DNA from: UBA8752 sp965657965
GTDB lineage: Bacteria > Bacteroidota > Bacteroidia > Flavobacteriales_D > Sanyastnellaceae
Direction of reading: 5' to 3'
DNA: 64,000 bases
Assembly: GCA_965657965.1 (NCBI GenBank)
Contig: CBFHQM010000004.1
Location: forward strand, 62,001-126,000
Below, one piece after another: positions 26,694 through 35,064 of the stretch; positions within the stretch are counted from its first letter, which is position 1; every line of letters starts with the position of its first letter. Under the pieces are notes generated by a model that saw nothing but the letters and a program-made list of their open reading frames with translations, had not been told where the DNA came from and did no database searches. The translations under genes and the position numbers were made by a program.

Positions 26694-27719
26694 TCAGTCC
26701 GCCCCAAAAAGACCCCCGCCCGTGGGCAAGACCTTTCCCAAGTGTTTGTATGCCGCTTCGGTAACCTGCCGGCCACGCGGCGTCCGCACCATGAAGCCCT
26801 CCTGGATTAGAAACGGCTCATACACCTCTTCCAATGTCCCTGCATTCTCACCAACCGCTGTCGCAATGGTGGACATGCCCACGGGGCCGCCTTTGAACTT
26901 ATCGATGATGGTCGTCAGAATGCGGTTGTCCATTTCGTCCAATCCACGGCGGTCTACGTTTAGCGCATCCAAAGCATAGCGGGTGATCTTGGGTTCGATG
27001 GTGCCATCCCCCTTGATTTCGGCAAAGTCTCGGACCCGCCGCAAAAGGGCGTTGGCAATTCGCGGGGTTCCACGGCTACGACCAGCAATCTCAAGAGCTG
27101 CCTCATGGGCCATGGGAATGCCCAACAATCCAGCACTGCGTTCCAAGATGGCCGTGAGGGTCTCCGCATCGTAATAATGCAACCTCAGATTGATGCCAAA
27201 CCTCGCCCGCAAAGGCGCCGTCAAAAGGCCACTTCTTGTGGTGGCACCCACCAGAGTAAAGGGGTGCAAGTCAATTTGAACCGTCCTCGCATTGGGGCCT
27301 GTATCGATCACCAAATCAATCCGGAAGTCCTCCATCGCACTGTAGAGATACTCCTCCACAATGGGACTTAACCGGTGAATCTCATCAATGAACAAAACGT
27401 CTCTAGGCTCGAGTCCTGTGAGGAGTCCGGCAAGGTCACCTGGCTTGTCCAAAACAGGCCCGCTGGTGGTCTTAATTGACACGTCCAGCTCACTGGCTAC
27501 AATGTTGGCCAAAGTCGTCTTGCCCAAGCCCGGAGGGCCGTGAAACAAGACATGGTCCAGTGACTCCCCCCGTCTCTCTGCCGCCTTCACAAAGATTTCG
27601 AGGTTCTCCAACGCCTCCCTTTGCCCAGCGAACTCATGGAAGCCCGAAGGACGCAATACGCGCTCTACCTCGCCCTCGCTTGATTCCTCTGCTGCACCGC
27701 GCAAATCGAAGTCCTCCAT
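26694..27719 (-). CDS. ruvB: Holliday junction branch migration helicase RuvB
   Basis: 341 residues, full length. The AAA+ ATPase motor of the RuvABC complex drives branch migration during recombinational repair. Walker A GPPGLGKTT is at 61-69, Walker B LFIDEIHR around 109-116, sensor 1 GATTRSG, and the C-terminal winged-helix DNA-binding domain ends in QEGFMVRTPRGRQVTEAA. The start MEDFDLRG is the only ATG consistent with family length. It is first in a two-gene unit with queG and is separated from the oxidase operon by a terminator. Confidence 0.98.
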   Translation of the reverse strand: MEDFDLRGAAEESSEGEVERVLRPSGFHEFAGQREALENLEIFVKAAERRGESLDHVLFHGPPGLGKTTLANIVASELDVSIKTTSGPVLDKPGDLAGLLTGLEPRDVLFIDEIHRLSPIVEEYLYSAMEDFRIDLVIDTGPNARTVQIDLHPFTLVGATTRSGLLTAPLRARFGINLRLHYYDAETLTAILERSAGLLGIPMAHEAALEIAGRSRGTPRIANALLRRVRDFAEIKGDGTIEPKITRYALDALNVDRRGLDEMDNRILTTIIDKFKGGPVGMSTIATAVGENAGTLEEVYEPFLIQEGFMVRTPRGRQVTEAAYKHLGKVLPTGGGLFGAD

Positions 27720-27777
27720 AACGCCAAGTTCGTCAGGCCAAGTGAATTTTCAAGAACCCACAAGGACCTGATTTCAA

Positions 27778-27814
27778 ACAAAACGGGCCCTTCTGGAAAG
27801 AAAGGCCCGCTTTT
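27778..27814. terminator. Intrinsic terminator ending the act-cox operon
   Basis: Hairpin with arms around GCGGGCC and GGGCCCG, a 6-7 nt loop and a TTTTGTTT tail on the minus strand, 19 nt after the coxA stop. It insulates ruvB from the respiratory operon. Confidence 0.85.
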
Positions 27815-27832
27815 GAATGCTGTTTTGAGCAA

Positions 27833-29587
27833 TCAATGCTCCTCCTCTCCGTCGCCCAAAGGCACGGTTTGTGGCACAAAGTCTTCTTCGAAGGCAGGGT
27901 TGCTGTAGTCGTAGGCCCAACGGTGGACTTCTGGAAGCGCTCCCGGCCAATTGCCATGAACATGCTCCACCGGTGTCGTCCACTCCAAGGTGTTCGATGC
28001 CCATGGATTTTCTGTGGCCTCTTGCCCCCTGAAGATGCTATGGAAGAAGTTGAACAAGAACAGGACCTGAGAAATGGCTCCGACAATCGCGAACACAGAA
28101 ATTACCGGGTTCAAATCAGCCGTGGCATTCAAGAACTCAAATGCACTGTACTCGTAATAACGACGTGGTGCCCCTGCCATGCCCACAAAGTGCATGGGGA
28201 AGAACACACCGTATCCACAAACGATGGTCAACCAGAAGTGTGCAAAGCCCAACTTCATATTCAGCATGCGGCCAAACATCTTCGGGAACCAGTGATACAC
28301 ACCGGCCAACAATCCGAAAATCGCAGACATGCCCATCACAATGTGGAAGTGCGCCACCACAAAGTAAGTGTCGTGCACGGTCACGTCGAGCGCACTGTCG
28401 GCCAAAATGATGCCGGTCAATCCACCCGTAACGAAGGTGCTTACCAATCCGATGGAGAACAACATCGCTGGCGTAAAGCGAAGGTTGCCTTGCCACAAAG
28501 TGGTGATGTAGTTAAACGCCTTGACCGCAGAAGGAATGGCAATCAACAAGGTGGTGAAAACGAACACTGAACCAATGAACGGATTCATGCCCGTCACAAA
28601 CATGTGGTGTCCCCAGACGATAAAGCTCAAGAAGCCAATCGCCAAGATGGAACCAATCATGGCACGGTATCCAAAAATTGGTTTCCGCGCATTGGTAGCA
28701 ATCACTTCTGAACTGATGCCCAATGCCGGCAACAATACAATGTACACCTCCGGGTGACCCAGGAACCAAAACAAGTGCTGATACAGAATGGGCGAACCTC
28801 CTGTAACATCCAGCGCCTCACCTCCAATGAAGATGTCGCTCAAGTAGAAAGCCGTACCCATGGAGCGGTCCATGAGCAGCAAGACCACTGCAGACACCAA
28901 CACAGGGAAGCTCAATACACCCAAAATTGCGGTGATCAAGAAAGCCCAAATGGTGAGCGGCAAGCGAAGCATTTTCATGCCTTTGGTCCGCAAGTTGACC
29001 ACGGTCACGATGTAGTTCAATCCACCAAGCAAAGAGCTCGCGACAAACAAAACCATGGAAATCAACCAGAGCGTCATGCCCGTACCCGATCCTGGCATCG
29101 CTTGAGGCAATGCACTCAGCGGCGGATATACCGTCCAACCTCCTGATGCGGCTCCACCTTCGACAAACAAGGAAAAGACCATGATGAGGCTAGAACACAA
29201 GAAGAACCAAAAGCTCAACATGTTCAAGAAGCCTGAAGCCATGTCCCGTGCCCCAATCTGCAGTGGGATCAACAGGTTAGAAAACGTTCCACTCAATCCA
29301 CCAGTCAAAACGAAGAAGACCATGATGGTGCCGTGAATGGTCACCAAAGCCAAGTAGGCATTTCGGTCCAGAACGCCGTCGGGTGCCCACTTTCCGAGGA
29401 AGGTCTCTAAAATCGCGAAGGATTCTCCTGGCCAACCGAGCTGAAGTCGAAAGAATACAGAAAGAAGTACGGCCAAAATTCCCATGAACACGGCTGTGAT
29501 CAGGAACTGCTTCGAGATCATCTTGTGATCCTGGCTGAAAACGTACTTGGAGACGAAGCTCTCTTTGTGATGTGCGTGTGCGCCCAT
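27833..29587 (-). CDS. ctaD: Cytochrome c oxidase subunit I
   Basis: 584 residues, polytopic inner-membrane protein (12 predicted helices). It carries heme a and the heme a3-CuB oxygen-reduction site. Visible ligands: an early heme a histidine in ALVTIHGTIMVFF; CuB and Tyr motif FLGHPEVYIVLLPALG, where Glu and Tyr after the histidine place it in the A1 type with the D-channel glutamate; CuB pair WGHHMFVTG; and the heme a3/a histidines in VVAHFHIVMG. It is the last gene of the actABCDEF-coxBA operon, 20 nt after coxB, and is followed by a terminator. Subunits III and IV are not in this window. The C-terminal tail is acidic (GDGEEEH). Confidence 0.97.
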   Translation of the reverse strand: MGAHAHHKESFVSKYVFSQDHKMISKQFLITAVFMGILAVLLSVFFRLQLGWPGESFAILETFLGKWAPDGVLDRNAYLALVTIHGTIMVFFVLTGGLSGTFSNLLIPLQIGARDMASGFLNMLSFWFFLCSSLIMVFSLFVEGGAASGGWTVYPPLSALPQAMPGSGTGMTLWLISMVLFVASSLLGGLNYIVTVVNLRTKGMKMLRLPLTIWAFLITAILGVLSFPVLVSAVVLLLMDRSMGTAFYLSDIFIGGEALDVTGGSPILYQHLFWFLGHPEVYIVLLPALGISSEVIATNARKPIFGYRAMIGSILAIGFLSFIVWGHHMFVTGMNPFIGSVFVFTTLLIAIPSAVKAFNYITTLWQGNLRFTPAMLFSIGLVSTFVTGGLTGIILADSALDVTVHDTYFVVAHFHIVMGMSAIFGLLAGVYHWFPKMFGRMLNMKLGFAHFWLTIVCGYGVFFPMHFVGMAGAPRRYYEYSAFEFLNATADLNPVISVFAIVGAISQVLFLFNFFHSIFRGQEATENPWASNTLEWTTPVEHVHGNWPGALPEVHRWAYDYSNPAFEEDFVPQTVPLGDGEEEH

Positions 29588-29607
29588 GATTTCCTAGTCG
29601 TTGGGGT

Positions 29608-31107
29608 TCAGTGGATCATCGCCATTTCCTTGCCCTCCTCCGAATCAACATCGGCAGTGGGTTCGGGTTGTGAATCAGGCGCAGAAGGGCTGTCTTCGTC
29701 CACAAGGAAGACGTCTTGCTGCTCTAGCCAAGCATTGTACTCTGCTTCAGATTCTACAATCACATCCATCTTCATGTTGAAGTGGGCAGCACCACACACC
29801 TTGTTGCACAAGAGCACGTAGTTGAAGTCTGGATCATCCAGAATCGTGCGCATGCTGTCGGTGGTGATGGTGGGGGTCATTTTGAAACGTGTCGGAACAC
29901 CGGGTACAGTGTTCATCTGTGCACGGAAGTGCGGCATGAATGCCGAGTGAATGACATCGCGGCTGCGAAACACAAATTCAACTTCCTGCCCTACCGGCAA
30001 GTGGAACTCTCCTTTTACGACTTGGTCATCGCGACCGGTATCGAAACTGCTTGTCCCATTGGCGAATGTGAAGCTCTCGAGCTCCATGATCCGCTGACGA
30101 TGCCGCTTAAGACGCTTCAATTTGTCGCTCTTTGCCTCAATTTGAGCATCGGTCATGATGGTCAGACGGTCTGCCTGATGGTTCATCAAGTCGTCAATTT
30201 CTGCAATGCGCGCTTCGGCAACAGCCTTCCATCCACCCTGGCCGTGATCGGCTCCATGGTCTTCGTTTGCATCGTGACCGTCGTCGTGACCGTGACCATC
30301 GTCATGGCCATGATCAGCATGGCCGTGGTCGTCATGTCCTTCGTGGTCTCCATGACCATGTGCATCGTGACCTGTAGAAAAGCTGGCCATCAATTGTGCG
30401 CGCTCAGCCACCAAAAGGCCCTTTTCCATGGCCAAGTCGGTACTGACTTTGCCAATTTGCTTTTCGATCTCCACAATCGCATCCTCTACGCCTTCCGGTG
30501 TGATGATGCCCAATGGATTCATTGGCGTAATCAGGTTGTAGTTAGACTGACCGAACTCGCCATCATTTCCGACATAACGGGCTGTCCAGTCAAATTGCTT
30601 TGAATACACCTCTACACGAATGGCATCGGCCGACGCCTCCGAAGTCATCACATTCCAGGTCTGCAACCCGTAAATGATGATCACCGCCAAGACAATGGAA
30701 GGAATCACCGTCCACACCAATTCCAATCGGTTGTCATGCGCGAAGAAAGTGGCCTTCCGATTCTTATCGTAGGCGTACTTCCAAGCGAAACCAAACAACA
30801 AGGCATTGACCAGAACAAACACAGCCGTGATGATCCAGATGTTGAAACTCATCAAGGTGTCTACAGCGGCACCGTGAACAGAAGCCGCCGGCGGAGCGTA
30901 ATCACCATAGGCCCAATACAGGTAGGCCACTGAGGCAAAGAACACCACCAAAAAGACGAGAAACAGATTCGCGTTCAGGCGGGTATCCGCATGGGAGATG
31001 TCCTCCTCACGCCGACCGGACATCCGGGAAGAAAGTTCATAGACCTTCGCCAGCTGCCCGATGGCGACGATGCCGACAATAACAACAAGGAGAATGAGCA
31101 ATTGCAT
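29608..31107 (-). CDS. coxB: Cytochrome c oxidase subunit II with His/Asp-rich insertion
   Basis: 499 residues, much longer than classical subunit II (about 250-350). Helices are predicted at about 3-20, 47-65, 88-108 and 131-148, followed by a periplasmic cupredoxin domain. The CuA ligands are intact: His387 in VIHSAF, then Cys434, Cys438, His442 and Met445 in CNKVCGAAHFNM. An insertion at about 247-291 is almost pure His, Asp and Gly and is flanked by helical, probably coiled-coil segments (about 210-245 and 292-345). The subunit accepts electrons from the alternative complex III or its cytochrome c domain and passes them to subunit I. The insertion could store or deliver copper; that is inference. 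The tail is acidic. Confidence 0.95.
   Translation of the reverse strand: MQLLILLVVIVGIVAIGQLAKVYELSSRMSGRREEDISHADTRLNANLFLVFLVVFFASVAYLYWAYGDYAPPAASVHGAAVDTLMSFNIWIITAVFVLVNALLFGFAWKYAYDKNRKATFFAHDNRLELVWTVIPSIVLAVIIIYGLQTWNVMTSEASADAIRVEVYSKQFDWTARYVGNDGEFGQSNYNLITPMNPLGIITPEGVEDAIVEIEKQIGKVSTDLAMEKGLLVAERAQLMASFSTGHDAHGHGDHEGHDDHGHADHGHDDGHGHDDGHDANEDHGADHGQGGWKAVAEARIAEIDDLMNHQADRLTIMTDAQIEAKSDKLKRLKRHRQRIMELESFTFANGTSSFDTGRDDQVVKGEFHLPVGQEVEFVFRSRDVIHSAFMPHFRAQMNTVPGVPTRFKMTPTITTDSMRTILDDPDFNYVLLCNKVCGAAHFNMKMDVIVESEAEYNAWLEQQDVFLVDEDSPSAPDSQPEPTADVDSEEGKEMAMIH
30235..30369 (-). repeat. Low-complexity His/Asp/Gly-rich coding repeat inside coxB
   Basis: Encodes residues about 247-291 of CoxB, made of short units such as HGHDDGH and HADHGHDD. 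The DNA appears as imperfect CATGGCC/CATCGTG tandem units. Confidence 0.9.
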
Positions 31108-31124
31108 AGGGGCTCAGTATTGGA

Positions 31125-32381
31125 TCAGTAATGAAGGGCTTTGGACTCTTCGAGGAAGGGGTGGTTCACTGCAATGAGCGGAACCGCGGCCAGGCGGCGT
31201 AGCGTCACATGTATGAACAGACCCAAAAACCCGAGGAACGTTCCCCACTCAAAGAACCCAAATTGTGAGTGGTCGTGCAGGGTTCCGGGCACGACGAGCA
31301 AATACACGTCCGTGTAATGACCCAAGAAAATCAAAAAGCACACAGGAATCAGGAATTTGGGATTCCGCTTCGCATCTCGGGCGAGCAAGACGTAAAATGG
31401 AATGGCAAAATTCACCAAGAACATGCCGATAAACGGCACCTTGTACTGCGTGAACATCCGTGCGATGTAATAGGTCACCTCCTCTGGGATGTTGGAGTAC
31501 CAGATGAGCAGAAACTGAGAGAACCACAGGTAGCTCCACAACATGCTGATGCCGAAGACCCACTTGGCCATATCGTGCATGTGGCTTTCGTTGACTTCTT
31601 TGAAGTAGCCCTTTGAACGCAACCAAAGCAGACAAACCGTGGCGAAAATGAGCATGCTCACCCACATTCCACTAAACGTGTACCATCCAAACAGCGTGGA
31701 GAACCAGTGTGTGTCAATGGACATGATCCAGTCCCATGCCAGCGTTGAACTGAACACCGCGAAGAACACCAAAAACACCGCACTGCGACGGTACATCTTG
31801 ANNNNNNNNNNNNNNNNNNNNNNNNNNNNNNNNNNNNNNNNNNNNNNNNNNNNNNNNNNNNNNNNNNNNNNNNNNNNNNNNNNNNNNNNNNNNNNNNNNN
31901 NNNNNNNNNNNNNNNNNNNNNNNNNNNNNNNNNNNNNNNNNNNNNNNNNNNNNNNNNNNNNNNNNNNNNNNNNNCCTTCCGCCATCTCATGGGTCAGTGA
32001 ACCGTCAGCCAACATGTACTCGTAGTACAGGGTGTGGTCCATCCAGTGATAGAGGTGATGCATGTGGAACTGCCCTGCAAGCAACACCAACAAAATCGCA
32101 CCTGCTCCGTAAGGCAAGAAGCCGTACATCGCTTCGAACAAACGCTTCAAAACAGCACTCCAACCACTTTCGGTGGCATACTGCAAAGCGTAGAAAAACA
32201 AAGCACCCAAAGCCAAGGAAAAGTAAAAGAAGCCGTTGACCAAGAGGTTGGCCCAGAAACGCTGGTGCCCGTGGCTGTTGTCGGTAAGAAAGCCATAAAT
32301 CAAAGCCAACAATCCAATGCCCATGAGGACATAGGTCAAGGTCTTTGCGCGGCCCTCAAAACGGAAGTTCATCGTGTCCAT
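31125..32381 (-). CDS. actF: Alternative complex III membrane subunit ActF (contains assembly gap)
   Basis: About 418 residues including 58 hidden by N. It is a polytopic NrfD-like membrane subunit of the quinol:electron-acceptor oxidoreductase (alternative complex III). Visible helices include YVLMGIGLLALIYGFLT, LLVNGFFYFSLALGALFFY, VFLVFFAVFSSTLAWDWIM and WGTFLGFLGLFIHVTL. The conserved segment DWIMSIDTHWFSTLFGWY is typical for ActF/ActC-type proteins. It starts 3 nt after actE and is followed 17 nt later by coxB, so the complex III and oxidase genes form one unit. Confidence 0.9.
   Translation of the reverse strand: MDTMNFRFEGRAKTLTYVLMGIGLLALIYGFLTDNSHGHQRFWANLLVNGFFYFSLALGALFFYALQYATESGWSAVLKRLFEAMYGFLPYGAGAILLVLLAGQFHMHHLYHWMDHTLYYEYMLADGSLTHEMAEXXXXXXXXXXXXXXXXXXXXXXXXXXXXXXXXXXXXXXXXXXXXXXXXXXXXXXXXXXXKMYRRSAVFLVFFAVFSSTLAWDWIMSIDTHWFSTLFGWYTFSGMWVSMLIFATVCLLWLRSKGYFKEVNESHMHDMAKWVFGISMLWSYLWFSQFLLIWYSNIPEEVTYYIARMFTQYKVPFIGMFLVNFAIPFYVLLARDAKRNPKFLIPVCFLIFLGHYTDVYLLVVPGTLHDHSQFGFFEWGTFLGFLGLFIHVTLRRLAAVPLIAVNHPFLEESKALHY
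31802..31974. other. Assembly gap (173 N) inside actF
   Basis: Run of N that removes about 58 residues of ActF; the reading frame is the same on both sides. Confidence 0.99.
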
Positions 32382-32384
32382 GAC

Positions 32385-33125
32385 TCAGAATTCAGTGTTG
32401 TCTGCCATGCCTTCCATTCCTCCGGATGTCGAAGGTGCAGCTGGCGTTTTGGGTTCTTCCTTGGCTTCAGGAGAAGCGTCCGCGGGAACGGGCATGCCGT
32501 TCTCGTCAAATTCAGGCATATCACCGCCTTGCTGAAGCACTTTGATGTACTCTACCACTTCCCACCGCTGGCGCTGGCTCAACTGACTCGCGTGTGAGCC
32601 CATCAAACCTTTGCCCCAAGTCAGGGTGTGGTACATCTTGCCCTCTGGCAAGTCCTTCAACTTGTCTGAATAACTCGGGATACCCGCGATGTGGCCATTG
32701 CGGCTCAACGCGCCATCTCCCTTGCCTTCTGTACCATGACACTGCGTGCACATCGCGACGTAGACTTTCTCTCCAGCCTCAATGTTGGCTTGGTTGGTCG
32801 CCAAAGGACTCTTCAGCTCAATCCCTGCGCGCTCGTAGTCTTCTACCGTTTGCGCAAACGCATAAGGAAGCGCAAACGCCAACTCTTCTTCTCCACGGAA
32901 GGGAATGGTACCCGGTGCTGGCTGACGGCTTGAAGGCGTATTGCGTTGGGCGCGGGCCACCTCCTCCCCCACTTCGTAGGGCTCTTGACCGTAGTCAACG
33001 TAAGCTTCAATGGCCGGACTGCGGTACATATCGGGCATGTACTCCAACCCCGGGCTATTGGGATCTGTGGTGCACGCCGTCATGAAGACAACGCTACCCA
33101 TCATAAGGGACTTGAGGATTTTCAT
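32385..33125 (-). CDS. actE: Alternative complex III monoheme cytochrome c lipoprotein ActE
   Basis: 246 residues. Lipoprotein signal ending VFMTAC (Cys18) and a class I cytochrome c domain with heme motif CTQCH at about 129-133 and a probable axial methionine in GLMGSHAS. A conserved N-terminal stretch (YMPDMYRSPAIEAY) is typical of ActE. It transfers electrons from ActA on the periplasmic side to the oxidase. A proline/alanine/glutamate-rich tail ends the protein. The start overlaps the actD stop by 4 nt. Confidence 0.94.
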   Translation of the reverse strand: MKILKSLMMGSVVFMTACTTDPNSPGLEYMPDMYRSPAIEAYVDYGQEPYEVGEEVARAQRNTPSSRQPAPGTIPFRGEEELAFALPYAFAQTVEDYERAGIELKSPLATNQANIEAGEKVYVAMCTQCHGTEGKGDGALSRNGHIAGIPSYSDKLKDLPEGKMYHTLTWGKGLMGSHASQLSQRQRWEVVEYIKVLQQGGDMPEFDENGMPVPADASPEAKEEPKTPAAPSTSGGMEGMADNTEF

Positions 33126-33664
33126 GATGCGTAATCCTTAATGCTGATTTCCAGCAATTCAGTTTCATTCACCGCAGCTTCGATCCCCGCGGCGTCCATT
33201 TCGTTCTCATCTGTAAGGATCTCCAACACAAACTTGTCGTCGGTGGTCCTAGGGTCAGGATTCGTGGCCGGCATACCCGGCAACGTTCCATTGCGAAGCA
33301 AGTAGGTGATCGCCATTCCGTGCGCGCCGCATAACACCGTGAACTCAAACGTAACCGGCACGAAAGCAGGCAGATTCTCAATCAGACTGAAGCTCGGCTT
33401 ACCACCAATGTTCATGGGCCAATCCTGAATCATGAAATACCACATGCCCAAAAGCGCAAGTGCAGTTCCAGTCATTGCGTACATGAATGACGTGATGGCC
33501 AGACGCGTGCGCGTGACACCGATCACAGGGTCAATTCCGTGCACGGGAAACGGGCTGTACACATCCGTAATGTGAATGCCCTTTGCGACGAGTTGCTTGG
33601 CCGCTGTCATCAGCGTGCCATCATCGTCATACATCACGTGAAATACCTTTTTTGTGGATTCCAT
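33122..33664 (-). CDS. actD: Alternative complex III subunit ActD (DUF3341)
   Basis: 180 residues, two membrane helices (about 55-75 and 98-120) with the DUF3341 signature: VYSPFPVHGID near residues 35-45 and PVTFEFTVLCGAHGM before the second helix's end. It is a structural subunit of the alternative complex III membrane sector. It starts 5 nt after actC and overlaps actE. Confidence 0.95.
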   Translation of the reverse strand: MESTKKVFHVMYDDDGTLMTAAKQLVAKGIHITDVYSPFPVHGIDPVIGVTRTRLAITSFMYAMTGTALALLGMWYFMIQDWPMNIGGKPSFSLIENLPAFVPVTFEFTVLCGAHGMAITYLLRNGTLPGMPATNPDPRTTDDKFVLEILTDENEMDAAGIEAAVNETELLEISIKDYAS

Positions 33665-33669
33665 GGTGC

Positions 33670-35061
33670 TCAGGCTTTTTTGTTGGACTCAGCTTGGAGC
33701 TCCTTCTGGTGCTCACCGCTCGACTTCAAAATGGTCTTCAACTCGTTCAAGGCCAATACAGGGAAGAACCGAGCGAAGAGCAAGAACAGGGTAAAGAAGA
33801 TGCCGAGTGTGCCGATAAAGACACCGACGTCAATGTTGGTCGCGTAGAACTCCCCCCAACTTGAAGGATCATAGTCTCGGTGCAAAGAGGTCACAATGAT
33901 CACGTACCGCTCGAACCACATGCCGATGTTCACCACAATAGACAAGGCGAACGTGGCCACAAGGCTGCGGCGAATTTTCTTGAACCAGAACAACTGTGGC
34001 GAGATCACATTGCACGTCATCATGATCCAATAGCTCATGCTGTATGGGCCACTAAAACGATTGATGAACGCGTAGCTCTCGTACTCAACACCGCTGTACC
34101 AAGAGATGAACAGCTCGGTCAAGTATGCCACACCCACAATGGATCCAGTCACGATGATCACGATGTTCATGTACTCCACGTGCTTGGTGTGGATGTAGTT
34201 CTCCAAGTTCATGGTCTTGCGCATAATGAGCAAGAGGGTCTGCACCATGGCAAATCCCGAAAAGACCGCACCACTCACGAAGTAGGGCGGGAAAATGGTG
34301 GTGTGCCAACCTGGAATCACCGAAGTGGCAAAGTCCATCGAGACGATGGAGTGCACAGAGAACACCAACGGTGTAGCGATGCCCGCCAGCACGAGGCTCA
34401 CCTCTTCAAAACGGGTCCAATTCTTGGCGCGGCCACTCCAACCAAAGCTGAGCAAGCCATAGATCTTCTTTTGAAGCGGCTTGGTCATCCGGTCTCGGAT
34501 GGTGGCAAAGTCCGGAATCAAGCCGATGTACCAAAACACCAAGGACACCGAGAAGTACGTTGAAATCGCGAACACGTCCCACAGCAACGGAGAGTTGAAG
34601 TTGACCCAAAGCGAACCGAATTGGTTGGGCAACGGAAGCACCCAGTAGCTCACCCAAATCCGGCCCATGTGAATGCCCGGGAAGATGGCGGCCATGATGA
34701 CCGCGAAAATGGTCATCGCCTCAGCAGAACGGTTGATCGCCATCCGCCATTTCTGACGGAACAACAACAGCACCGCAGAGATCAAAGTGCCCGCGTGACC
34801 GATGCCGACCCACCAAACAAAATTGGTGATGTCCCAAGCCCAGCCCACTGTCTTGTTCAGTCCCCACACACCGATTCCGGTACCAATCAGGTACAAGATG
34901 CATCCCACGCCATAGAAGGCAATGAGACTGGTGATGGTGATCATGACCTTCCAACCCAAGGGCGCTTTGCCTTGGATTGGGCCCACCACGTCATCCGTGA
35001 TGTCTTTGTAGGTCTTGTTCCCCAGAATTAGGGGTTCCCGGATTGCCGCTTCTTGCTGCAT
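33670..35061 (-). CDS. actC: Alternative complex III NrfD-like membrane subunit ActC
   Basis: 463 residues, about ten transmembrane helices. It contains the quinol-binding site of the complex by analogy with NrfD/PsrC proteins. Typical sequences are WVGIGHAGTLISAVLLLF, FPGIHMGRIWVSYW, IVSMDFATSVIPGWH and FERYVIIVTSLHRDYDP. It sits between actB and actD in the conserved order, with 3 and 5 nt spacings, in the act operon. Confidence 0.95.
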   Translation of the reverse strand: MQQEAAIREPLILGNKTYKDITDDVVGPIQGKAPLGWKVMITITSLIAFYGVGCILYLIGTGIGVWGLNKTVGWAWDITNFVWWVGIGHAGTLISAVLLLFRQKWRMAINRSAEAMTIFAVIMAAIFPGIHMGRIWVSYWVLPLPNQFGSLWVNFNSPLLWDVFAISTYFSVSLVFWYIGLIPDFATIRDRMTKPLQKKIYGLLSFGWSGRAKNWTRFEEVSLVLAGIATPLVFSVHSIVSMDFATSVIPGWHTTIFPPYFVSGAVFSGFAMVQTLLLIMRKTMNLENYIHTKHVEYMNIVIIVTGSIVGVAYLTELFISWYSGVEYESYAFINRFSGPYSMSYWIMMTCNVISPQLFWFKKIRRSLVATFALSIVVNIGMWFERYVIIVTSLHRDYDPSSWGEFYATNIDVGVFIGTLGIFFTLFLLFARFFPVLALNELKTILKSSGEHQKELQAESNKKA

Positions 35062-35064
35062 GGA

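Noticed and set aside
30235..30369. CRISPR-like or satellite DNA repeat
   Set aside because: The units are short, irregular and in frame with the coxB His/Asp-rich segment; no spacers of uniform length.
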